A stretch of 64,000 nt of DNA from Campylobacter blaseri (GTDB taxonomy: Bacteria; Campylobacterota; Campylobacteria; Campylobacterales; Campylobacteraceae), in assembly GCF_013201895.1 (NCBI RefSeq), contig NZ_CP053841.1, positions 124,001-188,000 on the forward strand, read 5' to 3'. The position numbers and the translations under genes are program-made. Below, piece by piece: positions 19,801 through 29,455 of this stretch. The stretch's first letter is position 1. Each line of letters begins with the position of its first letter. A model generated the notes under the pieces. It did no database searches and was not told the DNA's origin. It saw only the letters and a program-made list of their open reading frames with translations.

Positions 19801-20586
19801 ATGAGAAAAAAACTTATAAAAGATACAAGCACAAAAAATTATTATGAAGATAGATTTTATGTGCCTTTAGAGAGCAAAAAAATAGATGTCAATGAAACTA
19901 TCTTTAAAGATGATTTAGCTTCATTGGATGATATGAAAATAATAAAATCATATGTAGAGTATGATCAAATGGTTGTTTTTATAGAAAAGAACGACAACCT
20001 AAAAGCTCTAGAAAAACTAAGAGATTATGGATATGAAATTCTAACCGAGATAAGTGGAGTTGATTTTATAGAAAAAAAAGGTGGTATAGAAGTATTTTAC
20101 CAGCTTTTAAGCATTAAACATAAAAGAAGAGCCAGGGTTAAGTGTTTTGTAAAACAAGGAGAGTTTTTACAAAGCGTTACAGCTCTTTATAAAAGTGCTG
20201 ATTGGGCTGAAAGAGAGCTTTATGATATGTTTGGGGTTTGGATAGAAGGACATAGTAAATTAAAAAGAATTTTAATGCCAGATGATTGGTATGGTTATCC
20301 ACTTTTAAAAAGCTATCCACTTCAAGGCGATGAGCATGCTAAGTGGTATGAGGTAGATAAGATATTTGGAAGAGAGTATAGAGATGAAATTGGTGAAGAA
20401 AATAGAGATAGTGCAAAAGTAGATAGTAAAGATACATTTAATTTTAGTAGATTGTATCATGAGGCAGAATATGGAGCCAAGCCTCCAAAAGAGCCATATT
20501 TGCAAGAGTATCAAGAAGAGGGCGGAGTTCCTTTGGTTAAAAAAGTAAAAAGAGATAAATTTAAAATTTTAAAGAAGAGAAGATAG
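19801..20586 (+). CDS. nuoC: NADH-quinone oxidoreductase subunit C
   Basis: A 261-residue hydrophilic subunit with the 30-kDa family signature WAERELYDMFGV followed by HSKLKRILMPDDW. It is longer than many NuoC proteins at both ends: about 60 residues precede the domain and a charged tail follows it. It is separate from NuoD, unlike the fused NuoCD of enterobacteria. Confidence 0.94.
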   Translation: MRKKLIKDTSTKNYYEDRFYVPLESKKIDVNETIFKDDLASLDDMKIIKSYVEYDQMVVFIEKNDNLKALEKLRDYGYEILTEISGVDFIEKKGGIEVFYQLLSIKHKRRARVKCFVKQGEFLQSVTALYKSADWAERELYDMFGVWIEGHSKLKRILMPDDWYGYPLLKSYPLQGDEHAKWYEVDKIFGREYRDEIGEENRDSAKVDSKDTFNFSRLYHEAEYGAKPPKEPYLQEYQEEGGVPLVKKVKRDKFKILKKRR

Positions 20587-20587
20587 T

Positions 20588-21814
20588 ATGCAAAACCCTA
20601 CTAAATTAAGACCTTTTTTTGAAAATATTGAATTTCAAAAAAATGATTCAAAAATGGTATTAAATTTTGGACCACAACACCCTGCAGCACATGGACAATT
20701 AAGACTTGTGCTTGAAGTTGATGGAGAAAAAATAACAAAAGCTATGCCTGGAATTGGATATATGCATAGAGGTATGGAAAAGATGGCAGAAAACATGATA
20801 TATAATGAGTTTATGCCAGTTACTGATAGAATTGACTATACCGCTTCAAGTGCAAATAATTACGGATTATGTGCTGCTGTTGAAAAAATGTGTGGCATAA
20901 ATGTTCCAAGAAGAGCTCAAATAATTAGAACTATACTATTAGAGTTAAATAGAATTGCAGCCCATTTACTTTTTTTAGCAACTCATGCATTAGATATCGG
21001 TGCTATGACTGTATTTTTATACTGCTTTAGAGAAAGAGAGTATGTTTTAGATGTGATTGAGTCTTATTGTGGTGCAAGACTTACACATAATAGCATTAAG
21101 ATAGGTGGTGTTTTTCTTGATTTTAGTGATGGTTGGACAGACGAGCTTTTAGAGGTTTGTGAAAAGATACTTACCGGAATTAAAGACTATGAAGATCTTC
21201 TTAATTCAAATAGAATTTGGCTTCTTAGAACTCAAGATGTTGGTGTTGTAAGCAAAGAGATGGCACTTAGTTGGGGATGTAGTGGAGTTATGCTTAGGGC
21301 AAGCGGAGTTCAGTGGGATATAAGAAAAGAAGAGCCTTATTTAATATATGATGAGCTTGATTTTGATGTTCCATATGCAACTAAGGGGGATTGTTATGCA
21401 AGATTTAAGTGCTATATTCAAGAGATGAAAGAGAGTGTTAAAATTTTAAGACAATGTGTAAATCTCTACTATGAAAGCGAGCCAAAAATACTAGCCGATG
21501 ATCCTAAATTTGTAAGTGCAAGCAAAGAACAAATTATGACTCAAAATTACTCTTTAATGCAACACTTCGTTTTGGTTACACAAGGACTAAAACCTCCAAA
21601 AGGCGAAATATATCTTGCAACCGAGGCAAACAAAGGAGAGCTTGGATACTATATATATTCAACCGGAGATAGTAGACCATATAGGCTTAAGATAAGAACA
21701 CCAAGCTTTTGGCATTGTGGTATTTATGAAGATTTACTACCAGGACACTATATAGCCGATGTTTCAGCCATAATTTGTAGCACAAATATTATTCTTGGAG
21801 AGGTGGATAGATGA
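20588..21814 (+). CDS. nuoD: NADH-quinone oxidoreductase subunit D
   Basis: A 408-residue 49-kDa-type subunit that forms the quinone site with NuoB. Motifs: LNFGPQHPAAHG near the N-terminus, GIGYMHRGMEKMAE, and the C-terminal DVSAIICSTNIILGEVDR. The ATG sits one base after the nuoC stop. Its own stop overlaps the next ATG (ATGA), so translation of the small nuoE-replacement gene is coupled. Confidence 0.96.
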   Translation: MQNPTKLRPFFENIEFQKNDSKMVLNFGPQHPAAHGQLRLVLEVDGEKITKAMPGIGYMHRGMEKMAENMIYNEFMPVTDRIDYTASSANNYGLCAAVEKMCGINVPRRAQIIRTILLELNRIAAHLLFLATHALDIGAMTVFLYCFREREYVLDVIESYCGARLTHNSIKIGGVFLDFSDGWTDELLEVCEKILTGIKDYEDLLNSNRIWLLRTQDVGVVSKEMALSWGCSGVMLRASGVQWDIRKEEPYLIYDELDFDVPYATKGDCYARFKCYIQEMKESVKILRQCVNLYYESEPKILADDPKFVSASKEQIMTQNYSLMQHFVLVTQGLKPPKGEIYLATEANKGELGYYIYSTGDSRPYRLKIRTPSFWHCGIYEDLLPGHYIADVSAIICSTNIILGEVDR

Positions 21815-22041
21815 AAAGATATGATTTAAGACATCTAGGGCAAGATTTTCTTACAAGAATGGGCGAGATTATAAAATCCTCTTATAATGGTGAAGTTATG
21901 GTATTTTTATTTGAGATAGGTGATTTTTCGTCTGTGCAAAAAAGTGCTAATCTTGTCGAGGGATTAAACTCAACGCTTATGAATTCAATAAAATTTAACC
22001 AAGTTGATTGGACAATAGTTGTAAAAAAAGGAAAAATATGA
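21811..22041 (+). CDS. small protein in the nuoE position (Campylobacter-type Complex I accessory)
   Basis: Only 76 residues, with none of the cysteines of a normal NuoE [2Fe-2S] domain. It starts KRYDLRHLGQDFLTRMGEI, which is typical for the short proteins that sit in the nuoE position in Campylobacter and Helicobacter. In those genera the NADH-binding module is absent, and electrons are thought to come from flavodoxin instead. It overlaps nuoD by 4 bases and the next gene by 4. Exact function is not known. Confidence 0.85.
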   Translation: MKRYDLRHLGQDFLTRMGEIIKSSYNGEVMVFLFEIGDFSSVQKSANLVEGLNSTLMNSIKFNQVDWTIVVKKGKI

Positions 22042-22730
22042 AAATTTTAAATCTTACATCAATTCTTAGTTTTGAAAGTAAAGAGCTTTTTAATAAATAC
22101 AAAGAGGACGAGTTTTTAACAATTAGCCCTTTTGATGAAGATATAATGAAAAATAATATATCTATAAAATGTGAAATAGGAAGCTTATCTTATGTTTTAG
22201 CCATGATTTGTGCTTTGATTGATGATAGAGAATATTTTAGTGAACTTGATACCGGTTATTTAAGTGGGGAAAGCAGTGTAGGAGAAGAGGAAGTCGAGGA
22301 AATAGTTGAGTTTTTAAATGGCTGTGAGCTTATGATACTTGATGAAAATTTGCTAAATTACCAAGATGATGAAAAGAATATAAAATCATTTTTAAAAATC
22401 ATACAAGATAAATTTAACTTAAAAATTATAAACCTGCAAGGCAAAGAATTAAAATTTGAAACAGTAGAGCTTAGTGAGTTAAAAGAGCCTGAGGATTATG
22501 ATGGCGCCGTTGTTTTTAAACATAATTTAGATAATAAATTTGTAGGTGGACGCTATTTTTGCATGGTGGCAAAAATTAAGGATGGAGATTATGTAAACAT
22601 TAAAACAAAAACTTTAGATGTGAATATGAAATTTGAGTTAGATGATGATTTAAAGGGAACTATCGCACTTTTAGGTATTGATGACAATAATTATTATAGG
22701 TATGAGCTAGCTAAAATAAGCAAGGTTTAA
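22038..22730 (+). CDS. protein in the nuoF position (Campylobacter-type Complex I accessory)
   Basis: I chose the ATG at 22038, which overlaps the upstream stop (ATGA), over an in-frame start at 22008 inside the preceding gene; this gives 230 residues. There is no FMN- or NADH-binding glycine-rich motif and no cysteine cluster, so it is not NuoF. It is acidic, with strings of D and E. Its position matches the second unusual gene of the Campylobacter/Helicobacter nuo operon, which is thought to help dock an alternative electron donor. Two bases separate it from nuoG. Confidence 0.82.
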   Translation: MKILNLTSILSFESKELFNKYKEDEFLTISPFDEDIMKNNISIKCEIGSLSYVLAMICALIDDREYFSELDTGYLSGESSVGEEEVEEIVEFLNGCELMILDENLLNYQDDEKNIKSFLKIIQDKFNLKIINLQGKELKFETVELSELKEPEDYDGAVVFKHNLDNKFVGGRYFCMVAKIKDGDYVNIKTKTLDVNMKFELDDDLKGTIALLGIDDNNYYRYELAKISKV

Positions 22731-22731
22731 A

Positions 22732-25188
22732 ATGGTAAAAATAACTATAAACGGCAAAACTTACAAATGTGAAGAGGGTGAGCAAATACTAAAAATAGCT
22801 CGTAGTAACGGTGTTTTTATACCTGCTATTTGTTATCTTAGTGGCTGCTCTCCAACATTAGCATGTAGGCTTTGCATGGTTGAAGCAGATGGAAAAAGAG
22901 TTTATAGCTGTAATGCTAAAGCAAAAGATGGAATGAATGTCATAACTAGTACGCCTGATATAGAAGATGAACGCAAAGCTATAATGCAAACATACTGCAT
23001 AAACCACCCTTTAGAGTGTGGAACTTGTGACCAAAGTGGTGAGTGTGAACTTCAAAATTTTGTTTTTCATATGGGTGTTGATACACAAGAATACGCTATA
23101 AAGGACACATATAAACCTATGCAAAACTGGGGATTAATTGATTATGATCCATCTCTTTGTATAGTTTGTGAACGTTGCGTAACAGTTTGTAAAGATAAAA
23201 TGGGTAATAACGCCTTAAAAACCGTACCAAGAAATTCAGAACCATTTGATAAAAGCCTAAAAGAGACAATGCCAAAAGAGGCTTTTGCTGTTTGGAATAA
23301 ATTTCAAAAAAGTTTAATTGGAAGAAATGATGATGGCTTGAGCTGTGATTCTTGTGGGGAGTGTGCTGCAGTTTGTCCTGTTGGCGCTTTAACTGTTTCT
23401 AGTTTTAAATATAAATCAAATGCCTGGGAGCTTACTAAAATAGGAGCTTCAAATCCACATTCAAGTGATTGTGAGCTTATATATTATGATGTAAAACCAG
23501 CTAGTATAGAAGATAGAAAAGATAAAATTTATAGAGTAAGTTCAGATTTTGATTTTGGCGAACTGAATAAAGCAGCTAGATTTGGATTTGATTTTCACAA
23601 TGAAAAAGCACATAAAGATAGAATTGTTTTAGAAAGAATTATTAAAGCCTTTAAAGAAAATAAAATTAAAAACATCAAATTTAATAGCTTTATAACAAAT
23701 GAAGAGGCAAAAATGTTATCAATATTAAAAGATAAATTTGATGTTAAACTAGTAAATAAAGAGGCAAAAAAATATCAAGAATTTTTAAAAGAATTTTCAA
23801 AATATAGTGGAGCAGACTTATATAATGGCGATTTTGATACTATAAAAAGTTCAGATTTTATAATAAGCGCAGGCTCATTTTTAAGACATGATGCACCAAA
23901 TATTAGCTATAAATTAAATAATGCCTTAAAGATAAATAAAGCCAGTGCTTTGTATTTTCATCCATTAAAAGATAGTGTTGTTGAAGGGTATTCAAAGAAT
24001 TTATTAGGGTGTAAACACTCATCAAATTTAGACATTGAAATTTTACTTTGGATACTTCAAAAATTTGGTAAAAACTTACCAAAATGGCTACAAGATAAAT
24101 TTGATAGTGAATTTGAGAATATTAAAAAAGATATCTTAGTAGATAAAAAAGAGACTCAAACTAAAATAGTCAAGAAAAAAGTAAAAGATGAAGATGGCAA
24201 AGAGGTTGAGGTTGAAGAAGAAAAAGAGGTTGAGGTTGTCGTAAAAACAAAAAAGGAAATTTTGATTAATGTTTCAAAATACTCTAAGATGTTAGGACTT
24301 GATGAAGAGAAGATTGATAAACTTTTAGATAAAAAAACTAAATTCTCACTTATTATAGGAGAGGATTTTATAACTAGTAAAAATGCTATTTTGCTAGCTA
24401 AATTAACAGGATTAATTCAAAAATATAGTGAATTTAATGTTTTGATAATACCACCAAGAACTAACTCATTAGGAGTAGCTTTAATTTGTGAGTTAGATGA
24501 GATGATGGATGGTAAAACGCTAGGATACAATGAAGATGGCGATATAACTCTTGGAGTTCATGGATGTGATTTAGATGCACCAGCCCTTAATCAGCAAGAA
24601 GGAACTTTTGTAAATTTAGAAAAAAGAGTAGTTCCTACAAACCCAGCTTTAAGCTATGATGGATATGAGTTAAATGATATTTTAAAAGCACTTAATTTAG
24701 GATATGAGTATAGTGCAGACTATACAGATAAGCTAGGCAGTAAATTTAAAAATATCAAATTTGATGATTTAGAAAATTCCTATGATAATTCAGGTAAAAG
24801 TCATAGAGGTTATAAACTCAATATTAAACATACAGAGTCTATAGAAGATGAGTTTGAGATTATTAGTAAAAATGAATTAATAGACGAAGAAAATACCATA
24901 TATAAAGCAAATCCTATAGGACAATTTAGCAAATTTACAAATAGAGCGTCTGCATTAAATAGTGTTGCTAAGCTTTACGCTGGAGAAGAGTTCTTAAAAA
25001 CTCACTCATTGGAAGATAAAGATTTAATATCTATAGATAGGAATGGTAAGACATTATCTTTGCGTATTGAGCTAGATAACAAAACAGATGGTGCGTATCT
25101 GCCGTTTTTTGATGATAAGATTGATGTAGATGAGTTTTTTGACGGTTCTAGATATAGTAAAGTTTCATTAAAAAGGAGTGAAGTTTGA
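22732..25188 (+). CDS. nuoG: NADH-quinone oxidoreductase subunit G
   Basis: An 818-residue Fe-S subunit. The N-terminal [2Fe-2S] ferredoxin domain (CYLSGCSPTLACRLC), the histidine-containing site HPLECGTCDQSGEC and two four-cysteine sites (CIVCERCVTVC and CDSCGECAAVCPVG) line the electron path. The C-terminal two thirds resemble the molybdopterin oxidoreductase fold but without a cofactor role. A lysine/glutamate-rich insertion (about residues 466-515, with VEVEEEKEVEVVVK) breaks this part. As there is no NuoE/NuoF, NuoG is probably the first stable electron acceptor of the complex. Confidence 0.94.
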   Translation: MVKITINGKTYKCEEGEQILKIARSNGVFIPAICYLSGCSPTLACRLCMVEADGKRVYSCNAKAKDGMNVITSTPDIEDERKAIMQTYCINHPLECGTCDQSGECELQNFVFHMGVDTQEYAIKDTYKPMQNWGLIDYDPSLCIVCERCVTVCKDKMGNNALKTVPRNSEPFDKSLKETMPKEAFAVWNKFQKSLIGRNDDGLSCDSCGECAAVCPVGALTVSSFKYKSNAWELTKIGASNPHSSDCELIYYDVKPASIEDRKDKIYRVSSDFDFGELNKAARFGFDFHNEKAHKDRIVLERIIKAFKENKIKNIKFNSFITNEEAKMLSILKDKFDVKLVNKEAKKYQEFLKEFSKYSGADLYNGDFDTIKSSDFIISAGSFLRHDAPNISYKLNNALKINKASALYFHPLKDSVVEGYSKNLLGCKHSSNLDIEILLWILQKFGKNLPKWLQDKFDSEFENIKKDILVDKKETQTKIVKKKVKDEDGKEVEVEEEKEVEVVVKTKKEILINVSKYSKMLGLDEEKIDKLLDKKTKFSLIIGEDFITSKNAILLAKLTGLIQKYSEFNVLIIPPRTNSLGVALICELDEMMDGKTLGYNEDGDITLGVHGCDLDAPALNQQEGTFVNLEKRVVPTNPALSYDGYELNDILKALNLGYEYSADYTDKLGSKFKNIKFDDLENSYDNSGKSHRGYKLNIKHTESIEDEFEIISKNELIDEENTIYKANPIGQFSKFTNRASALNSVAKLYAGEEFLKTHSLEDKDLISIDRNGKTLSLRIELDNKTDGAYLPFFDDKIDVDEFFDGSRYSKVSLKRSEV

Positions 25189-26180
25189 GTGATACTACTT
25201 TTATGCTAATTGAAACCGCCATAAAAGCTTTGATAATATTAGCTGTTATAGCTACTCTTGCTGGGCTTGGAACATATTTAGAGAGAAAAGTATTAGCATA
25301 TATGCAACGCCGTATTGGACCTTGGATGGTCGGACCTGCAGGGATAGCTCAAGTAGCTGCCGATATGATAAAGCTTTTTTGTAAAGAAGATACAATTCCT
25401 GCTAATGCAAATAGAACTATTTTTAAAATTGCACCTTTTATATCATCAGCAGGTGCATTTGTAGCCATGGCACCTATTCCATTTTTGCCTGAATTCACAA
25501 TATTTGGACGAACTATAACTCCAATGCTTAGTGATATTAGCGTTGGCATACTTTTTGTATTAGGAGCTAGTTCAACTTGTATTTATGGGCTTTTAATTGG
25601 AGGCCTTGCAAGCTATAATAAATGGAGCCTACTTGGTTCCATGAGGACTGTTCTACAGCTAATAAGCTTTGAGATAATCAACATACTTAGCCTAATACCA
25701 ATAATCATGATGGTTGGGTCTTTATCTATTATAGATATAGTAAATGCACAAAATGGAGGTATTGGAAATTGGTTTGTATGGAGTCAGCCAATATGTTTTA
25801 TAATTTTTTTAATAGCATCTTTTATAGAGTGTAATAGAACACCATTTTGTTTAACTGAAAATGATCCAGAGCTTGTAGCTGGATGTACTACGGCTTATTC
25901 GGGAATGAGATTTGGTATATTTTTCATAGCTGAATATGCAAACATTATTACATATTCTGTTTTAATAGCACTTCTGTTTTTTGGGGGATTTAACTCAACA
26001 TGGTTTATACCAGGAGCTCTTTCAATGATTATAAAAGCTAGCTTCTTTTTCTTTTTCTTTTTATGGGCAAGAGCTGCATGGCCTCATTTAAGGCCAGATC
26101 AGCTAATGGCTCTTTGCTGGAAAGTTTTAATGCCACTTTCTTTAGCTATGATTTTTATAACAGGCATTGTACTTTTATGA
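25185..26180 (+). CDS. nuoH: NADH-quinone oxidoreductase subunit H
   Basis: A 331-residue membrane subunit linking the peripheral arm to the proton pump. Diagnostic blocks are [32 protein letters not shown] and [19 protein letters not shown], close to the consensus of the family. It starts with TTG or a nearby codon overlapping the nuoG stop (4 bases). Eight membrane helices can be counted. Confidence 0.95.
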   Translation: MSDTTFMLIETAIKALIILAVIATLAGLGTYLERKVLAYMQRRIGPWMVGPAGIAQVAADMIKLFCKEDTIPANANRTIFKIAPFISSAGAFVAMAPIPFLPEFTIFGRTITPMLSDISVGILFVLGASSTCIYGLLIGGLASYNKWSLLGSMRTVLQLISFEIINILSLIPIIMMVGSLSIIDIVNAQNGGIGNWFVWSQPICFIIFLIASFIECNRTPFCLTENDPELVAGCTTAYSGMRFGIFFIAEYANIITYSVLIALLFFGGFNSTWFIPGALSMIIKASFFFFFFLWARAAWPHLRPDQLMALCWKVLMPLSLAMIFITGIVLL

Positions 26181-26190
26181 GGGGCGTATA

Positions 26191-26793
26191 GTGGGAACTT
26201 ATTTAAGATTAGATGATAGAGAACCTATTAAAACTAATATTGATAAATTTAGAAGATTTCTTAAAAGGACTTTTAGCGTAGAGCTTTTTGTAGGACTTGG
26301 TGTAGTGCTAAGAGAGATGCTTAAAAAAAACAGTAACCATACTATGTTTTATCCTATGGAAAAAGTCAATATTGATGCAAGATATAGAGGAGTTCATAAG
26401 CTTTTAAGGCTTGCTGAAAGTGGAAATGAAAGATGCATAGGTTGTGGACTTTGTGAGAAAATTTGTGTAAGTAATTGCATAGCTATGGATACAAAGCTTG
26501 GAGAAGATGGAAGAAAAAAAGTTATAAATTACTCTATAAATTTAGGAAGATGTGTTTATTGTGGTTTATGTGCTGATGTTTGCCCTGAACTTGCAATTGT
26601 CCATGGCGGTGATTATGAGTTTGCAAGCGAACAAAGAGCATATTATGGATTTAAAGAAGATTTTTTAACCAATATAAAAGACTTAAAAGAGCAAAAAGAA
26701 TTTGAAGGATATGGTGCATTGCCAAATGATGCTGATTTTAAAGTCAAATTAACCCCAACTACTTATATAAAAAAGGATCAAGAAAATGATTGA
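26191..26793 (+). CDS. nuoI: NADH-quinone oxidoreductase subunit I
   Basis: A ferredoxin-like subunit with two [4Fe-4S] clusters, N6a and N6b: [11 protein letters not shown] and [13 protein letters not shown] place the start at the GTG at 26191, which has GAGGGG six bases upstream and gives 200 residues; an in-frame TTG at 26167 lies inside nuoH and has no such site. It passes electrons from NuoG to NuoB. It overlaps nuoJ by 8 bases. Confidence 0.94.
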   Translation: MGTYLRLDDREPIKTNIDKFRRFLKRTFSVELFVGLGVVLREMLKKNSNHTMFYPMEKVNIDARYRGVHKLLRLAESGNERCIGCGLCEKICVSNCIAMDTKLGEDGRKKVINYSINLGRCVYCGLCADVCPELAIVHGGDYEFASEQRAYYGFKEDFLTNIKDLKEQKEFEGYGALPNDADFKVKLTPTTYIKKDQEND

Positions 26794-27310
26794 GATAATA
26801 GGATTTTATTTTTTTGCAATATCTTCTATATTTTTATTTGGAGTAAGTATATTTTCAAAAAAAACACTATATGCGATGACTGCGCTTGCAGGGGGTATGA
26901 TATTCATATCAGGATTTTTCTTTTTGTTAAATGCTGATTTTATAGGGATTGTACAAATCATAGTTTACACAGGTGCTGTTGTGGTTTTATACTCTTTTTC
27001 TATGATGTTTTTTGATGCTCAAGTTGAAGTAAACGAGAGGGTAAGATCTCAAAAATTAATTTACTCCCTAAGCGTTTTTTCTGCTTTTTTACTTTTTTTA
27101 ATGATTTTAACTCCAATAGTTAATCAAAATTTAAAAACAGAATATGCAATAACTCCTAAAATAGGCAATACAGAACTATTTGGAATCATAATTTTTACAA
27201 AATATTTAGTTGTTTTTGAGCTTGTTGCTGTTATGCTTTTAGTTGCCATGATATGTGGAATCGTATTAGTGCATAAAGATATGGATAAAAAAGAGGAGGT
27301 CTTATCGTGA
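26786..27310 (+). CDS. nuoJ: NADH-quinone oxidoreductase subunit J
   Basis: A 174-residue membrane subunit with five helices. The pi-bulge helix segment [18 protein letters not shown] is the key signature. It overlaps nuoI upstream and nuoK (4 bases) downstream. Length is normal. Confidence 0.93.
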   Translation: MIEIIGFYFFAISSIFLFGVSIFSKKTLYAMTALAGGMIFISGFFFLLNADFIGIVQIIVYTGAVVVLYSFSMMFFDAQVEVNERVRSQKLIYSLSVFSAFLLFLMILTPIVNQNLKTEYAITPKIGNTELFGIIIFTKYLVVFELVAVMLLVAMICGIVLVHKDMDKKEEVLS

Positions 27311-27609
27311 TAGGTTTAAATCACTATTTAGCAGTCTCGATCATAATGTTTACCTTAGGACTTATAGGCATTATGAAGAGAAAAAATCTTATTATGCTGT
27401 TCTTCTCTACTGAAATTTTGTTAAATTCTGCAAATGTTGCATTAGTTGCAATAGGTCATTTTCATAACGATATGACAGGTCAGGTATTTGCAATGTTTGT
27501 AATTGCTATTGCAGCTAGTGAAATAGCAGTTGGGCTTGCACTTTTAGTGCGTTGGTATAAAAAAACTGGCACCATAGAGATTGACAGTTTAATGAATGCA
27601 AAAGGCTAA
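27307..27609 (+). CDS. nuoK: NADH-quinone oxidoreductase subunit K
   Basis: A 100-residue, three-helix antiporter-like subunit. The two conserved membrane glutamates are in FFSTEILLNSANVA and IAASEIAVGLALLV. It starts with GTG overlapping the nuoJ stop. Confidence 0.95.
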   Translation: MIGLNHYLAVSIIMFTLGLIGIMKRKNLIMLFFSTEILLNSANVALVAIGHFHNDMTGQVFAMFVIAIAASEIAVGLALLVRWYKKTGTIEIDSLMNAKG

Positions 27610-27613
27610 GTTT

Positions 27614-29455
27614 ATGGTATACAATATTTTAATTGCACTTTTTGCACCACTTTTAGCCTCTTTTATAGCAGGAGTGTTTGCTCAAAGTAAAAAAAATACT
27701 CTAATAGGCATAATTTCTAGTTTTTTAATTATTTTAAGCACTCTAAATTCCTTTATACTTCTTGAAATAGTTGCAACTGAGGGCGATATATCTATATATT
27801 TAAGTGATTTTATATATGTAGGGATGCTAAAAATTGATTTTGGGTTTATAATTGATCCAATTAGCTCCATTATGATGATAACAGTTGGAGTAGTATCAAG
27901 CATAGTTCATATTTATTCAATCGGTTATATGGAGCATGATGAAGGGTTTAATAAATTTTTTAGCTATCTAGGGCTTTTTGTATTTTCGATGCTAGTTCTT
28001 GTTATGAGTGATAACTTTATAGGACTTTTTATAGGCTGGGAGGGAGTTGGACTTTGCTCTTGGCTTTTAATTGGTTTTTGGTACGAGAAAAAAGGTATAA
28101 GCTGGTGTGCCAATGAAGCATTTATAATGAACAGGATAGCAGATCTTGGAATGCTTATTGCTATATTTTTAATATACAACTATGCAGGATCATTAAGATA
28201 TGAAGATCTGTTTTTGGCGGCTCCGAACTTACCGAAAAATATTATCTTTTGGATAGCCGGATTTTTGTTTATAGGTGCTATGGGGAAATCAGCACAATTT
28301 CCATTTCATACATGGCTTGCTGATGCTATGGCAGGACCAACACCTGTTTCTGCTTTAATACACGCTGCTACTATGGTTACAGCTGGTGTTTATCTAGTTA
28401 TTAGGATAAATTTTGTTTTTTCAGAAGCCATTTTTGTTAGTAATTTTATAGTCTATCTTGGTGCATTTGTTGCAGTTTTTGCAGCTTCTATGGCACTTGT
28501 TAATAGAGATTTAAAAAAGATAATAGCCTATTCAACTTTATCTCAACTTGGCTATATGTTTGTAGCAGCTGGACTTGGGGCATACTCTATAGCACTATTT
28601 CACCTTATGACACATGCATTTTTTAAATCACTTCTATTTTTAGGAGCTGGAAATATTATGCATGCTATGAATGATGAACTTGATATTAAAAAAATGGGTG
28701 GATTATACAAATATATGAAACCAACTGCTATTTTAATGATACTTGGCTCACTTGCACTTTGTGGATTTTATCCATTTGCTGGGTTTTTCTCAAAGGATAA
28801 AATTTTAGAGGCTGCTTTTTCAAGTGATTATTTTATAATATGGATAATGCTTTTAATCGGAGCTATGATGACCGCATTTTATAGTTTTAGGCTTATTATG
28901 CTTGTATTTTTTGGAAAAGCTAAATATGAACATCATCCACACGAGGCAAAAATATTTATGCTTATTGCCTTAGCTCCACTTGGGATTTTGTCTTTAACAG
29001 CAGGGTTTTCAGATAGTAAATTTCATATGTTTATAAATAAAGTAGTTCCTGATTTTGTAATTAATATTGAGCACTCAGTTGCCATATATTTAATAGTTAT
29101 AACTTTAGTTTTAGTAGCTTTAAGTACTATTTTTGCAATATATGCATATAAATTTGATATTTTTAAACCAAAACTAGAAAACAATTTAATTTATAAGTTG
29201 CTTTTAAACCAATACAATATACCAAAGCTTTATAGTAAAGTCTTTATAAATGGATATTATAAAATAGCCAATATATGTGTAAATTTAGATAATACCATTA
29301 TTGACAAAACAGTTGACTGTATGGCAAATAGTATATCTAAGCTTGGAGAGAAAACAGATGAGATTCATAGTGGAAATCTATCACTAATGCTTAGATGGCT
29401 AGTTGCTGGGTTTGTTGTCTTGCTGCTTTTAGCATTTTTTATTAAGGGGAATTAA
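27614..29455 (+). CDS. nuoL: NADH-quinone oxidoreductase subunit L
   Basis: The largest proton-pumping subunit, 613 residues from the ATG at 27614. This start has AAAAGG seven bases upstream; an in-frame ATG at 27596 lies inside nuoK without a ribosome site. Visible motifs: GWEGVGLCSWLLIGFW, GAMGKSAQFPFHTWLADAM, GPTPVSALIHAATMVTAGV. The C-terminal long lateral helix is followed by a final anchor helix. The stop overlaps the ATG of nuoM by one base. Confidence 0.95.
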   Translation: MVYNILIALFAPLLASFIAGVFAQSKKNTLIGIISSFLIILSTLNSFILLEIVATEGDISIYLSDFIYVGMLKIDFGFIIDPISSIMMITVGVVSSIVHIYSIGYMEHDEGFNKFFSYLGLFVFSMLVLVMSDNFIGLFIGWEGVGLCSWLLIGFWYEKKGISWCANEAFIMNRIADLGMLIAIFLIYNYAGSLRYEDLFLAAPNLPKNIIFWIAGFLFIGAMGKSAQFPFHTWLADAMAGPTPVSALIHAATMVTAGVYLVIRINFVFSEAIFVSNFIVYLGAFVAVFAASMALVNRDLKKIIAYSTLSQLGYMFVAAGLGAYSIALFHLMTHAFFKSLLFLGAGNIMHAMNDELDIKKMGGLYKYMKPTAILMILGSLALCGFYPFAGFFSKDKILEAAFSSDYFIIWIMLLIGAMMTAFYSFRLIMLVFFGKAKYEHHPHEAKIFMLIALAPLGILSLTAGFSDSKFHMFINKVVPDFVINIEHSVAIYLIVITLVLVALSTIFAIYAYKFDIFKPKLENNLIYKLLLNQYNIPKLYSKVFINGYYKIANICVNLDNTIIDKTVDCMANSISKLGEKTDEIHSGNLSLMLRWLVAGFVVLLLLAFFIKGN

